Source of the DNA: Acidisarcina sp.
Lineage (GTDB): Bacteria > Acidobacteriota > Terriglobia > Terriglobales > Acidobacteriaceae
NCBI GenBank assembly: GCA_035539175.1
Contig: DATLIY010000007.1
Coordinates: 930,001 to 994,000 of the forward strand
Length of the DNA: 64,000 nucleotides
Direction of reading: 5' to 3'
Position 1 is the first letter of the stretch. Each line of letters opens with the position of its first letter. A program made the translations under genes and the position numbers. Below are positions 9,883-18,853 of the stretch, piece after piece. The notes under the pieces are model-generated. The model did not search any database. It was not told where the DNA came from and worked only from the letters and a program-made list of their open reading frames with translations.

Positions 9883-11040
9883 GTGACGACAGCCTCGACA
9901 CCACTTGCGCATCTGCCGCTGGGCTGTCGGGTTGCAGACGGCGCGTGGGAACCGCTCACGCGGCGGCAGCATCCTGAGCCGCCACACCCCTACCGCTCCG
10001 CTTTCCAGAGAGATCGCGCCCGCATCATCCACGCCCGGGCATTTCGCCGTCTCGCAGGCAAAACGCAGGTTTTTACCGACCGCTTCTCCGATCACTTTCG
10101 CAGCCGCCTGACGCACACCATGGAGGTGGCTCAGATCGCGCGAACCATCGCCCATGCCCTGGGGTTGAACGAAGATCTGACCGAGGCGCTGGCACTGGTG
10201 CATGACATCGGCCATCCACCGTTCGGCCATGCCGGAGAGCATGCGCTGGATAAGGCTCTGCGCCAGCACGGGCTGAGCTTCGACCATAACCTGCACGCGC
10301 TGCGCATCGTGGAGTATTTCGAGCAGCGATACGCCGGCTTTCGCGGGCTGAATCTGACGCTTGGCGTGCGCGAAGGTATCGTCAAGCACTCGCACGACTA
10401 TTCGGCGCAGGAGCATCCCGAGCTGGCAGAGTACTTTCTCGATCGGCGCCCGCCTCTCGAAGCGCAACTGATCGATCTTGCCGACGAGATTGCCTATCTG
10501 ACCGCCGACCTCGATGACGGAATGGAGGCCGGCATCCTCGCGCTCAACCACGTGCGCGAGCATGTCCGCATCTTCGAACATTTCTACGTGGCCGTGCAGC
10601 AGCGATACCCCAAAGCGGATGAGAAGCTGGTCTTTAACGAGGCGCTGAAGTCGATGCTGAATGCACTGGCCGGAGATCTCATCGAGGAGACGCTTCGCCG
10701 GGTTTCCAGCGCGGGAATCACCTCGCTTGAGGAGATTCGCAACGCGCCCGAGCGGCTGGCCGCGCTCTCTCCGGAGATGGAGTCGCAGCGCATGGAGGCC
10801 AAAACCTACCTGTATGAGAACCTGTACCGCAGCGAAGATCTCTTGCGCGACCAGCACGACGCAGCGCAGATTATCCAGACCCTGTTCGATGCGTGGGTCG
10901 CAGACCCCAGGCTGATTCCGCCGGGGCACGAGATGGACATTGCGGAACAGGGAACAGCCCGCTTTGTGGCGGACTACATCGCGGGCATGACCGACAACTT
11001 CATCCTGAAACAATATGCACTGTGGCGGCGAGGCAACTAA
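9883..11040 (+). CDS. dgt: Deoxyguanosinetriphosphate triphosphohydrolase-like protein
   Basis: A 385-residue HD-superfamily dNTPase that hydrolyses dNTPs to deoxynucleosides and triphosphate. The N-terminal YRSAFQRDRARIIHARAFRRL and the metal-binding residues H78, H107-D108 (ALVHDIGHPPFGHAGE) and the later Asp of LIDLADEIAYLTADLDD are all present. The length fits the shorter, non-enterobacterial dGTPase-like clade. It starts with GTG and has CAGGAGAG about 10 bases upstream. It converges on the Asd-like gene. Confidence 0.9.
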   Translation: MTTASTPLAHLPLGCRVADGAWEPLTRRQHPEPPHPYRSAFQRDRARIIHARAFRRLAGKTQVFTDRFSDHFRSRLTHTMEVAQIARTIAHALGLNEDLTEALALVHDIGHPPFGHAGEHALDKALRQHGLSFDHNLHALRIVEYFEQRYAGFRGLNLTLGVREGIVKHSHDYSAQEHPELAEYFLDRRPPLEAQLIDLADEIAYLTADLDDGMEAGILALNHVREHVRIFEHFYVAVQQRYPKADEKLVFNEALKSMLNALAGDLIEETLRRVSSAGITSLEEIRNAPERLAALSPEMESQRMEAKTYLYENLYRSEDLLRDQHDAAQIIQTLFDAWVADPRLIPPGHEMDIAEQGTARFVADYIAGMTDNFILKQYALWRRGN

Positions 11041-11078
11041 GGCTCTGCCGCCCTTGCACGATTGCACCTTATTGAACC

Positions 11079-12119
11079 TTATTGCACTTGGCCATGAGGA
11101 CGAAGCCGGCGCAGTTCGAGAGCGCAGGCAACAGCGTTGGCCGCTGCAAACTTGAGGTTGTCCACCGCAGCCCATATCCAGAACCGCTGCATTTTCTGGC
11201 CCTCATCGCCGCGCAGCCGGACCATGATGTCCTCCTGCCCGGCGGTGCTCAGGTTGCTGGGCGCATCCACGTCGCCTAGCACCACGTCGACATGTTCCCC
11301 GCTGAGCGCGGCCTCCACGTCTTCGAGCGAAACGGACTGTTCCATTTCCACTGCGATGGAGAAGGTGTGCCCATGGAAGACTGGCACGTGGATAAGCTGC
11401 ATCGCGACCTGCGGGAGGCGTCCTCCGGAGAGCAATGCGTAATGCCGCCGAATCTCCGCCTCGGATGCAATAAGACTGACCCTGGCTGCCTCGCCCAGCA
11501 CCGGCACGCAATTAAAGGCAACCTGGGTGTCGTAAATCTCACGCGGAAGGCTTTGAAACGAGAGCAGGCTGACGGTCTGCTGGTGCAGCTCGTCCATCGC
11601 GGCCCGCCCATATTCCGAGGCTGGTTCGAGGATCGTGGCGAAAGCGTTGCGCACGGCGGCCAGGTTCTTGAGCCGCAGCATCAGCAGCGCGAGAACGACG
11701 GCGGCGGGGTGAGCAGGAACCACGGCCGGCGTATGCAGATCCGGCGCCTCGGCAGGTGCGGAGCCGTTCATCTCCTCGCGCACCCACGGAGCGCGGATGA
11801 GCACATTGGGCTCACTCTCCAGCGCGCGGGTGAGGTCGATGATGCTGCTGCCGGCACGTTGCGCAGCCTTCCAGTGGCTGCGCGTCAGTTCGCGGCTGCC
11901 GCAGAAAAACGTGAAATCAATCTGCTCAAAGGAGTTCGGTTCCAGGCGCTGAATGAACGTGACCTCGTCGCCGACCGACTCGAGTTGACCGAGCGCCTCG
12001 TCGTCATCGAGCAGGAGAAAATCGGCTGCGGCAAAGGTGGACTCCCCCAGTGCCTCATTCAGTTCCTTGCCGCTCAGAGAGCCGGCACCAACGATTGCAA
12101 TGCGATAGGTTGCTGTCAT
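11079..12119 (-). CDS. Aspartate-semialdehyde dehydrogenase-like protein lacking the catalytic cysteine
   Basis: The 346-residue protein has the Asd/ArgC fold: an N-terminal NAD-binding start (RIAIVGAGSLSGKEL) and a C-terminal dimerisation domain with the conserved VPVFHGHTFSI segment. At the place where Asd has PNCST with the nucleophilic Cys, this protein reads VPAHPA (His at 137). The thioester-forming residue is therefore missing and dehydrogenase activity is unlikely. It resembles the Usg-type Asd paralogues, whose role is unsettled. It overlaps pssA by four bases (ATGA) and is the last gene of a psd-pssA operon, which hints at a role linked to phospholipid synthesis, but this is inference. 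The true asd gene must lie elsewhere. Confidence 0.8.
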   Translation of the reverse strand: MTATYRIAIVGAGSLSGKELNEALGESTFAAADFLLLDDDEALGQLESVGDEVTFIQRLEPNSFEQIDFTFFCGSRELTRSHWKAAQRAGSSIIDLTRALESEPNVLIRAPWVREEMNGSAPAEAPDLHTPAVVPAHPAAVVLALLMLRLKNLAAVRNAFATILEPASEYGRAAMDELHQQTVSLLSFQSLPREIYDTQVAFNCVPVLGEAARVSLIASEAEIRRHYALLSGGRLPQVAMQLIHVPVFHGHTFSIAVEMEQSVSLEDVEAALSGEHVDVVLGDVDAPSNLSTAGQEDIMVRLRGDEGQKMQRFWIWAAVDNLKFAAANAVACALELRRLRPHGQVQ

Positions 12120-12973
12120 TCCGATGTCGAGGTATTGGGGTTAGAGACTTGAGGGGCGCCCGTGTTCCGGCCACGCTGCCAGGAGTAGGCCGCGCGTGCA
12201 AAGATGCCGGAAAACATGTAGACGAAGGAGAATAGAAAAAGAACGACGTGCGAGAACGCCACGATCGAATAGATGATCACGCCCATCAGAATCAGCACCT
12301 GAAAGGGATGCCGATTGACGAGATTGATCTCCTTGCCGCTCCAGAAGCGCCAGGTGCTCACCATCAGGAACCCCACCAGCGCGACCAGCACCATCCACGT
12401 AACAGCCAGCCACCAGTTGAAGATCGGGTTGCCATGGAAAAGATGCACCACCGAGGCAATCACGCCGGCAGCGGCAGGAATCGGCATGCCCACAAAGTAT
12501 TTGCGGTCCGGCCGTCCGGGGTTTTTCGGTTGAGGATTATGGCTGATGTTGAACCGTGCCAGCCGCCCCGCCCCGCAGAGCAGAAATAGGAAACAAAGGA
12601 AAGCCCCGAACTCGACGAGCTTCTGCCGCAAAACGGGGTCGATCGACACCGGGAGCATGCTGAAGCCCCAGGTGAACGCGAGGACGCTGGGAGCGACGCC
12701 AAAGGTGATGACGTCCGCGAGCGAATCCAGCTCCTTGCCAAACTCGCTGGTGGTGTTCGTCATGCGGGCGATGCGGCCATCGAGCGCATCGAATGGGATG
12801 GCGAACCCGATCGCCAGAGCCGCATAATCAAAATGATGCGGCTGCGAGACGGAGCCTTGCAGGCACTGCGTGATGGCATAGTAGCCTGCGGCAATGTTGC
12901 CTGAGGTAAAGACCGAGGGGAGAATGTACATCCCCCGGCGCAAACGCTGCGAACGACGGTCGTCGCGATTCAA
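12116..12973 (-). CDS. pssA: CDP-diacylglycerol--serine O-phosphatidyltransferase
   Basis: A 285-residue multi-pass membrane enzyme that makes phosphatidylserine from CDP-diacylglycerol and serine. The CDP-alcohol phosphotransferase signature is complete: D65-G66, A69-R70, G79, D83 and D87, in the spacing DG-x2-AR-x8-G-x3-D-x3-D. About seven hydrophobic segments follow the typical PssA pattern. It overlaps psd upstream and the Asd-like gene downstream, each by ATGA, implying translational coupling. The product feeds directly into Psd. Confidence 0.93.
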   Translation of the reverse strand: MNRDDRRSQRLRRGMYILPSVFTSGNIAAGYYAITQCLQGSVSQPHHFDYAALAIGFAIPFDALDGRIARMTNTTSEFGKELDSLADVITFGVAPSVLAFTWGFSMLPVSIDPVLRQKLVEFGAFLCFLFLLCGAGRLARFNISHNPQPKNPGRPDRKYFVGMPIPAAAGVIASVVHLFHGNPIFNWWLAVTWMVLVALVGFLMVSTWRFWSGKEINLVNRHPFQVLILMGVIIYSIVAFSHVVLFLFSFVYMFSGIFARAAYSWQRGRNTGAPQVSNPNTSTSE

Positions 12974-13635
12974 ACCAATGCCTCCACTGCTTTATCCGTT
13001 GCAGGCATGGTACCCCCAGCGGGAATGATTTCGCCGAGGATCGAAGATCCCCCCTTGACCCGCTGCCCCTTAGCCACTCGGATGCGCACATTGGCGGGCA
13101 GCACCACGTCCACACGCGAGCCAAATTTGATGAGCCCAACGCGGCCGCCGCGCTCGACGCGATCGCCAACCTTGTAATTGAAGACAATGCGGCGCGCCAG
13201 CAGCCCGGCGATCTGCTTGAAGACAACCTCAACGCCTTCTCCTTCCACCGTCACAATGTTCTGCTCGTTCTGGTCGGCGGAGGCGGGATTCATTGCATTG
13301 AGATATTTGCCCTTCTGATACCGCACCTGTTGCAGCGTCCCGGTGATGGGACTGCGGTTGACATGCACGTCAAAGACGCTGAGAAAAATGCTGATTCGCT
13401 GGCGGGGACCGTCGGGAGTGTTGATATTTGCGACTTCGCTCACCAGGCCATCCGCCGGAGAGACAATCAATCCCTGCTCCGCAGGAATGGCCCGCTCAGG
13501 ATCGCGGAAGAACCAGAGGAAAAACAATGCCAGCAGCACTGGAATCAAAGCCCAGATCCATCCATGCGTGAGCAGATACACGAGGACAGCAACCGCAAGC
13601 AGACCTATTCCGTAGTAATAACCGTCACGCACCAT
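12970..13635 (-). CDS. psd: Phosphatidylserine decarboxylase (short PSD-A type)
   Basis: A 221-residue proenzyme that decarboxylates phosphatidylserine to phosphatidylethanolamine. There are two N-terminal hydrophobic segments, then [10 protein letters not shown], the [11 protein letters not shown] motif (Asp89 and His91 of the catalytic site), and the self-cleavage site at Gly172-Ser173 in KFGSRVD, where Ser becomes the pyruvoyl group. This is the shorter form without the long membrane-targeting N-terminus of E. coli Psd. It is the first gene of the psd-pssA-Asd-like operon. Confidence 0.93.
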   Translation of the reverse strand: MVRDGYYYGIGLLAVAVLVYLLTHGWIWALIPVLLALFFLWFFRDPERAIPAEQGLIVSPADGLVSEVANINTPDGPRQRISIFLSVFDVHVNRSPITGTLQQVRYQKGKYLNAMNPASADQNEQNIVTVEGEGVEVVFKQIAGLLARRIVFNYKVGDRVERGGRVGLIKFGSRVDVVLPANVRIRVAKGQRVKGGSSILGEIIPAGGTMPATDKAVEALV

Positions 13636-13652
13636 AGGGAGAACCTCGTCTG

Positions 13653-13658
13653 ATTATA
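13653..13658 (-). promoter_or_regulatory. Candidate -10 element upstream of psd
   Basis: TATAAT on the minus strand lies 18 bases before the psd ATG. A -35-like TTGGCA occurs at 13679-13684, but the 20-base spacing is longer than ideal, and the implied leader would be only about 10 bases. Confidence 0.3.
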
Positions 13659-13791
13659 GAGGCCTTACCCGCTGCGCGTGCCAAGAGTCGTGCGAGCGAT
13701 GGCACAAATATCCACCGCAACTTTGAGGACTGCGCCCTCGCTCGCTTTCAATCGAAACACTGCCGACGTGTTCTCAGTTAAGCGGACCCGG

Positions 13792-14010
13792 TTAAACCAG
13801 GTTCAGCGTTGCGTGCTGATTTCGCTTAGCGGTGATTTGATCCTTGAGGTGAAGTTTGAGTTTTTTCAGGCGGACTTCTTCAATTTTTTCGTCTTCGGAG
13901 AGGTAACGTTTGTGCACAAGGCTCTCAAGCTGCTCAGCGTAGTCATGATGTTCCTGCTCCAACCGGTGCAATTCCACGCTGAGCAGTTGTCCGTCGATTT
14001 CCTGATCCAT
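13792..14010 (-). CDS. DUF465 / YdcH-like small coiled-coil protein
   Basis: A 72-residue charged helical protein. The sequence HRLEQEHHDYAEQLESLVHKRYLS followed by Lys-rich helix (LKKLKLHLKDQI) matches the YdcH/DUF465 pattern of a short antiparallel coiled coil; function is unknown. The ATG at 14010 is chosen because AGGAGG lies 7 bases upstream; the frame continues 11 codons further up without a ribosome site. Conserved family, unassigned role. Confidence 0.75.
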   Translation of the reverse strand: MDQEIDGQLLSVELHRLEQEHHDYAEQLESLVHKRYLSEDEKIEEVRLKKLKLHLKDQITAKRNQHATLNLV

Positions 14011-14121
14011 GCCGACACCTCCTGTTTCCATGAGACTCATCAAACTACCACTCAGGATTGCTGGTCGGCAATCTTGTTTTTTGATGCTGTCCCCATTTTT
14101 TTTGGCGGAATCCAGTCAGGA

Positions 14122-14670
14122 TCAGAAGCTCAGTTGCATCAATAGAGCGTCCTCGGATGGCATACCATTTTGGCCGGCATAATAACCTTTTCGCAGGCCT
14201 GCCAGAGTGAATCCGAAGCGCTCATACAGGCGGATTGCCGGCAGGTTGGAAGGGCGCACTTCGAGCAGGAACAGGGAGGCGCCTGCGGCCCTCAGGTGGT
14301 GGATCGCCCCGGCGAGCAGCGTGCTCCCCACGCCACGGCGCTGCGCCTCAGGACGCACGACCAGCGACTCCAGTTCGCACTCAAATTGAGCGCCCACGGC
14401 CACGCCGCGGACCACGGCGAAGCCCAGGATGCCACTCAGCTCATCCCCCAGCGCGTCACCACCGCATTCCGCCACCCAGGCGCGGCGCAGAAGGCCCTTT
14501 ACTGCCTCTGCGGGGGCTTCTGCAGCCTGCAAGCAGTTCTGGTAATCCAGCAAGCCCCAGTGGGGCGCTCGAGGCGTGGTGCGATCCATCTCCAGCACAG
14601 CCGGCAGGTCGCTCGCCAGCATGGGGCGGATCCGCAGACCGGGAAATGCCGGATCAGGAGGCTGGTTCAT
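14122..14670 (-). CDS. rimI: Ribosomal protein S18-alanine N-acetyltransferase-like GNAT enzyme
   Basis: About 182 residues with the GNAT fold: LRIRPMLASDLPAVLEMD at the N-terminus, the acetyl-CoA loop RRGVGS, and the C-terminal NLPAIRLYERFGF typical of RimI. RimI acetylates the N-terminal Ala of S18. The ATG at 14670 overlaps the end of tsaB by 17 bases; an upstream ATG at 14754 would overlap far more. tsaB-rimI adjacency is a common bacterial arrangement and supports the call. Confidence 0.82.
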   Translation of the reverse strand: MNQPPDPAFPGLRIRPMLASDLPAVLEMDRTTPRAPHWGLLDYQNCLQAAEAPAEAVKGLLRRAWVAECGGDALGDELSGILGFAVVRGVAVGAQFECELESLVVRPEAQRRGVGSTLLAGAIHHLRAAGASLFLLEVRPSNLPAIRLYERFGFTLAGLRKGYYAGQNGMPSEDALLMQLSF

Positions 14671-15394
14671 CTGGAACCGGATTCTGGCTGGCAGCATCCA
14701 TGCTTCTGCGCCTGGCCTCCATGTCGCGGGCCTGGCGGGAGAAGATCTCAGCATCCGAACGTCTCAGGTAGTTGCCATCGAGGAGCGCAGGGTCGTCAAA
14801 GTCACGCGCCTCAAGGCGCTCCAGGGCAAGCGGAAGAGCGGCGGCGGGAGCGGGCGGCGCCAGCACTACCGGTGTAAGCGCAGCAAAGGCAGCCTGCGAA
14901 CTCTCCTCGCAGACAAGCAGCGTAGCGGGTTGTCCGGCGGCCGCAGCCAGAACTTCATCGCGGGTCATCAATGCTTCGTGGATGCGCTTGCGTTGTTCAT
15001 AAATCCCGGCGTAAAACTCGCCCCGGCCGGCATCGAGAATCGCAAGCGTCCGGCCCTGCACACCGGAAAGACGGTCCAGCACCGCCAGCCGGGAGATGGC
15101 GATAAGCGGAATCGCCTCTGCCTCAACCAGCCCTTTGGCGGTGCTGACGCCGATGCGCACACCGGTAAAGCTCCCCGGACCATGCACGACAGCGAGAGCG
15201 TCCAGATCGGCCAGTCGAAGGTTCGCCCGTTGCAACAGGCCGGAGATGGCGGGGATCAGCTCCGCAGCAAAGGTCTTGCCGGCAATGGTCGCCTCGGCAA
15301 GCGTCTTCGCCTGGCCGCTGCGAACCTCTGCGAGCACGACGCCGCCCTCGGATCCGCAAGTATCAAAAAGAAGAATTCTGGCGTGGTCGATCAT
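14654..15394 (-). CDS. tsaB: tRNA threonylcarbamoyladenosine biosynthesis protein TsaB
   Basis: A 246-residue protein with the ASKHA-type start ILLFDTCGSEGGVVLAE and the family signature VVHGPGSFTGVRIGVSTAKGL. TsaB pairs with TsaD and TsaE to install t6A on ANN-decoding tRNAs; it is a non-catalytic partner of TsaD. The partner tsaE is also in this window (31.1 kb), in a different operon; tsaD is not seen. It overlaps the MeaB-epimerase gene by four bases (ATGA). Confidence 0.92.
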   Translation of the reverse strand: MIDHARILLFDTCGSEGGVVLAEVRSGQAKTLAEATIAGKTFAAELIPAISGLLQRANLRLADLDALAVVHGPGSFTGVRIGVSTAKGLVEAEAIPLIAISRLAVLDRLSGVQGRTLAILDAGRGEFYAGIYEQRKRIHEALMTRDEVLAAAAGQPATLLVCEESSQAAFAALTPVVLAPPAPAAALPLALERLEARDFDDPALLDGNYLRRSDAEIFSRQARDMEARRRSMDAASQNPVPDEPAS

Positions 15395-16860
15395 GGTTTC
15401 TCCGGTAGATGCTGGCAGATTTCGAGCAGCACGCCGCCGGTGCTGCCGGGATGGACAAAGAAGTAGAGGTGCCCCCCTGCCCCGATCTGCACGGTGTCCG
15501 AAACCAGGCGCACGCCCCGGCGCTTCAACTCCGCCAGGTGCGACTCGATGTTCTCCACGCGAAGGGCAAGATGATGGAGGCCCTCTCCGCGACGTGCAAG
15601 AAAACGGCCTACAGGGGAATCTTCGCTGGTGGGCTCCAGTAACTCGATGCGGCTTTCCCCAAGTTGGATCATTGCGAGCCGCACCTGCTCCCGCTCGATA
15701 TGTTCCTCTTCCCCGGCCTGGAGGCCGAGGAGCGCGTAAAAACTCGTCGCAGCTTCCAGACTTTTGACGGCGATCCCCAGATGGTCGATTGCAGGCAGTC
15801 CTGAGCCACCGGGCTGCGTCCTGCCCTCTGCGGGAAAGACTTCGCTGACCAGCCGCGGCACCAGCCGGTAGGGATTCTCCATTCCCGCTTCAACTTCTTC
15901 CGCGTGATGAGCAAGGCCATCTTCGCTGAATCCCCGGCGGCCCAGCTCAAGCAGCAACTCGTGTCGCATCATCTCCCGCAACCGCTCGCGCCAGAAGGCC
16001 TGGCGACGCGTCTTCCAGCCTGCCTCCGTTTGCAGCCGCTGGTGGCACTGGCGGATGGCTGCGAGCAGTTCAGGAATGCCGGACCCGCTGGTGGCAACGG
16101 TGCGGAGGATGGGCGGCACCCAATCCCCGTGGCGGGCGGCGAGCGATTGCATGCCCCGGATCTCTTTCTCGACGCGGTCTGCGCCCTCCCGGTCGCTCTT
16201 GTTGATGACGAATATATCGGCAATTTCCAGGATGCCTGCCTTGAGGCTCTGGACATCGTCTCCCATGCCGGGCACGAGCACCACCACGGTGATATCGGCG
16301 AGGCGGACAATGTCGATCTCGTCCTGGCCGACGCCTACGGTTTCCATCAGCAGGACATCTTTGCCACTGGCCTCCAGCACCGTGGCTGCATCGGCGGAGG
16401 CGCGGGCCAGGCCGCCGAGGGCTCCGCGCGTCGCCATGCTGCGCAGGTAGAACCCGGCGTCGTTGAAGTGTTCCTGCATGCGGATGCGGTCGCCGAGGAT
16501 TGCACCACCGGAGTAGGGGCTGGTGGGATCAACGGCCAGTACGCCGATGGTCTTGCCGGCAGCACGGAGATCGCGGGCCAACTGGTCGACCAGGGTGCTC
16601 TTCCCCGCCCCTGGTGCTCCTGTAATGCCGATGCGCAGAGCCTTGCCGGAGTAAGGAAAGCAGCAGGCCAGAATCTCGGTGGCCAACGAAGATTGGTTCT
16701 CCACCAGCGAGATCGACCGGGCGAGGGCGCGCACATCGCCCGAGCGCAGGCGTTCCACCAGGCGCTCTGCCTCCTGCCGATCTGTCCTCGGTTCCGGCCC
16801 CGGTCGTTCTGGTCCGGGTCGTTCTGGTCTTGCCGCGTTGCTGGTTTCTTTTTCCACCAT
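15391..16860 (-). CDS. Fusion of MeaB/ArgK-type GTPase and methylmalonyl-CoA epimerase
   Basis: About 489 residues in two modules. Residues about 30-345 are a MeaB G3E GTPase: Walker A GAPGAGKST at 81-89, VDPTSPYSGGAILGDRIRM, METVGVGQDE and the base-recognition NKSD. Residues about 355-489 are a VOC-fold methylmalonyl-CoA epimerase, from IDHLGIAVK through GEGLHHLALRV to LLEICQ, with the expected metal ligands (His, His, Glu). MeaB protects and loads B12-dependent methylmalonyl-CoA mutase; the epimerase supplies its (R)-substrate. The mutase itself is not in the window. The ATG at 16860 is used; the frame is open for 31 codons more, where the translation is Cys/Gly-rich and unlikely. Residues 12-22 repeat ERPGP. 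Confidence 0.88.
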   Translation of the reverse strand: MVEKETSNAARPERPGPERPGPEPRTDRQEAERLVERLRSGDVRALARSISLVENQSSLATEILACCFPYSGKALRIGITGAPGAGKSTLVDQLARDLRAAGKTIGVLAVDPTSPYSGGAILGDRIRMQEHFNDAGFYLRSMATRGALGGLARASADAATVLEASGKDVLLMETVGVGQDEIDIVRLADITVVVLVPGMGDDVQSLKAGILEIADIFVINKSDREGADRVEKEIRGMQSLAARHGDWVPPILRTVATSGSGIPELLAAIRQCHQRLQTEAGWKTRRQAFWRERLREMMRHELLLELGRRGFSEDGLAHHAEEVEAGMENPYRLVPRLVSEVFPAEGRTQPGGSGLPAIDHLGIAVKSLEAATSFYALLGLQAGEEEHIEREQVRLAMIQLGESRIELLEPTSEDSPVGRFLARRGEGLHHLALRVENIESHLAELKRRGVRLVSDTVQIGAGGHLYFFVHPGSTGGVLLEICQHLPEKP

Positions 16861-17185
16861 GATCGTTGGAGCAATTCTGCTTTGCGTACCTCCCGGGAAA
16901 GGTGCTGAAAATCCTCCGCAGAAACCCAGCTCGCACAAACCCAGCCCGCACAAACCCCAAACTTAAGTCCGCTGCGTCGCAAACCTCTCCCGTGAAATCG
17001 CTTTGAGTGATCATACCGCGCCCCCTGCGGACAGTGCCGCTGGCCAACTATCGGCTACTGCCCAGCGCGGGGGCAATCGTGCTCGGCGCTGAAAGAAGCT
17101 CTGGGGTATATCTCGGGTATAAAGAAAGAGAGCAGCGCGGCCAGAAATTAACGCGCGAACCCTTGCAATCCCCTACGAGGTTTTT
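16861..17185. other. Divergent intergenic region between the MeaB-epimerase and transporter genes
   Basis: This 325-base region separates two divergent genes and must hold both promoters. I see two tandem copies of a 15-base unit, AAACCCAGCTCGCAC / AAACCCAGCCCGCAC, at 16922-16951. Two GGGTATA motifs lie at about 17104-17120. No convincing -35/-10 pair or open frame with a ribosome site was found. Confidence 0.5.
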
Positions 17186-18805
17186 TTGGCTTCTACCAGC
17201 ATCCCGGCAGATCAGGTCGACGGCACTCCGCCACTGTCTTTCCATGACACATGGAGGCCGCGCGCGAATCCCTGGCTGATTGCGATCACCGTTACCCTCG
17301 CCACGTTCATGGAGGCGCTGGACTCCTCCATCGCCAACGTGGCGCTGCCGCATATTGCCGGGAGCCTTTCCGCCAGCACAGACGAGGGCACGTGGGTTCT
17401 GACCTCCTACCTGGTGTCGAATGCAGTCGTGCTGCCGATCAGCGGGTGGATCTCCAACCGCATCGGGCGCAAGCGTTTTTACATGATGTGCGTGCTGCTG
17501 TTCACCGTGACTTCGTTCCTCTGCGGGCTGGCGCCGTCGCTGGGCATGCTGGTGCTCTTCCGCGTGATTCAGGGTGCAGCAGGAGGAGGGCTGCAACCGA
17601 GCGAACAGGCTATCCTGGCCGACACCTTTCCCCCGGCCAAGCGAAGCATGGCCTTCGCGGTATATGGCATGGCGGTAGTGCTGGCTCCGGCCATCGGGCC
17701 TACCGTCGGCGGCTGGATCACGGATAACTACAGCTGGCGCTGGCTCTTCTTCCTCAACATCCCGGTAGGAATCATCTCGCTATACTTCACCCGCAAGCTG
17801 GTGGAAGATCCGCCATATCTCGATAGCTACAAGAAGAAGCGCATTCCGATCGATTACTACGGCCTGGGGCTGCTGGTCGTGGGCATCGGAGCGCTGCAGA
17901 TGATGCTCGACAAGGGGCAGGAAGATGACTGGTTCAGCTCGCGCTTTATCGTAACCTGCGCCTTCGCTGCGGCCATCACCCTGCTTCTGTTCCTGGTGCG
18001 GGAGTTGACAACGGAGCACCCGATTGTGGATCTGCAGCTCTTCCGCAATCGCAATTTTGCGATGACGCAACTGGTCATGTTCATGGTGGGCGCTTCGCTG
18101 TATTCCACCACGGTGCTGATTCCGCAATTTCTGCAGCAGTTGATGGGCTACACCGCCGAGCGCTCCGGCATGGCGATCTCAGTGGGCGGGCTGGTCCTGA
18201 TGGTGCTCTTTCCGCTGGCGGGATTCGTGACCACGCGTTTCGATCCGCGCTTCATTGTCACCTGCGGCTTCCTCGTCACCACCATGGGGCTTCTGAGGAT
18301 GACCAACCTGAACCTCGGCATCGGCTTTATGACCGCTGTGAGCTGGCGTGCCGTGATCGCCTGCGGACTGCCCTTCCTCTTCGTGCCGATCAACACGATG
18401 TGCTACATCGGAATTCCGCAGAACAAAAATAACGAAGTCAGCGGCATGAATTCGCTGATGCGCAACCTGGGTGGCAGCGTGGGAATCTCGTTCGTGACAA
18501 CGCTGATCGCCCGCCGCGCACAGACGCATCAGGCAATGCTTTCCGCCAACATCGCGCCGGGGTCGCCCGCCTATCAGAACATGCTTGGGAGCATGACCGG
18601 CGCGTTCCACCAGAAAGGCTGGGCCACCCCGGATGCGGCCTACCATGCCGGGGGCCAGCTCTACCGCATGATGCTGACGCAGTCTTACACGCTGGCTTAC
18701 GTGGACACGATATGGGTTCTGGTGCTGATGACTGCGTGCCTGATCCCGATTCCCTACCTGATGCAGCGGCCAAAGAAGGGCCACGCATCCGCACCCATGC
18801 ACTAG
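17186..18805 (+). CDS. DHA2-family drug:proton antiporter (EmrB/QacA type)
   Basis: A 539-residue major facilitator protein with about 14 hydrophobic segments. The first helix carries LATFMEALDSSIANVALPHIAG, the DHA2 signature; WVLTSYLVSNAVVLPISGW and GRKRFY form the loop 2-3 motif, and LAPAIGPTVGGWI is motif C of antiporters. It probably exports hydrophobic toxic compounds; no HlyD-type adaptor lies next to it. The start is TTG at 17186, with ACGAGG five bases upstream. Converges on the acyl-CoA dehydrogenase gene. Confidence 0.88.
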   Translation: MASTSIPADQVDGTPPLSFHDTWRPRANPWLIAITVTLATFMEALDSSIANVALPHIAGSLSASTDEGTWVLTSYLVSNAVVLPISGWISNRIGRKRFYMMCVLLFTVTSFLCGLAPSLGMLVLFRVIQGAAGGGLQPSEQAILADTFPPAKRSMAFAVYGMAVVLAPAIGPTVGGWITDNYSWRWLFFLNIPVGIISLYFTRKLVEDPPYLDSYKKKRIPIDYYGLGLLVVGIGALQMMLDKGQEDDWFSSRFIVTCAFAAAITLLLFLVRELTTEHPIVDLQLFRNRNFAMTQLVMFMVGASLYSTTVLIPQFLQQLMGYTAERSGMAISVGGLVLMVLFPLAGFVTTRFDPRFIVTCGFLVTTMGLLRMTNLNLGIGFMTAVSWRAVIACGLPFLFVPINTMCYIGIPQNKNNEVSGMNSLMRNLGGSVGISFVTTLIARRAQTHQAMLSANIAPGSPAYQNMLGSMTGAFHQKGWATPDAAYHAGGQLYRMMLTQSYTLAYVDTIWVLVLMTACLIPIPYLMQRPKKGHASAPMH

Positions 18806-18853
18806 GCTGCGAGCTGGCGCGAACAAGCTGCACGCCTTTGCTATAAGCCGCCG

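Noticed and set aside
14062-14087. Plus-strand hairpin GATTGC-TGGTCG-GCAATC followed by TTGTTTTTT
   Set aside because: It looks like a short terminator but there is no plus-strand gene upstream for it to serve, and the stem has only six pairs.
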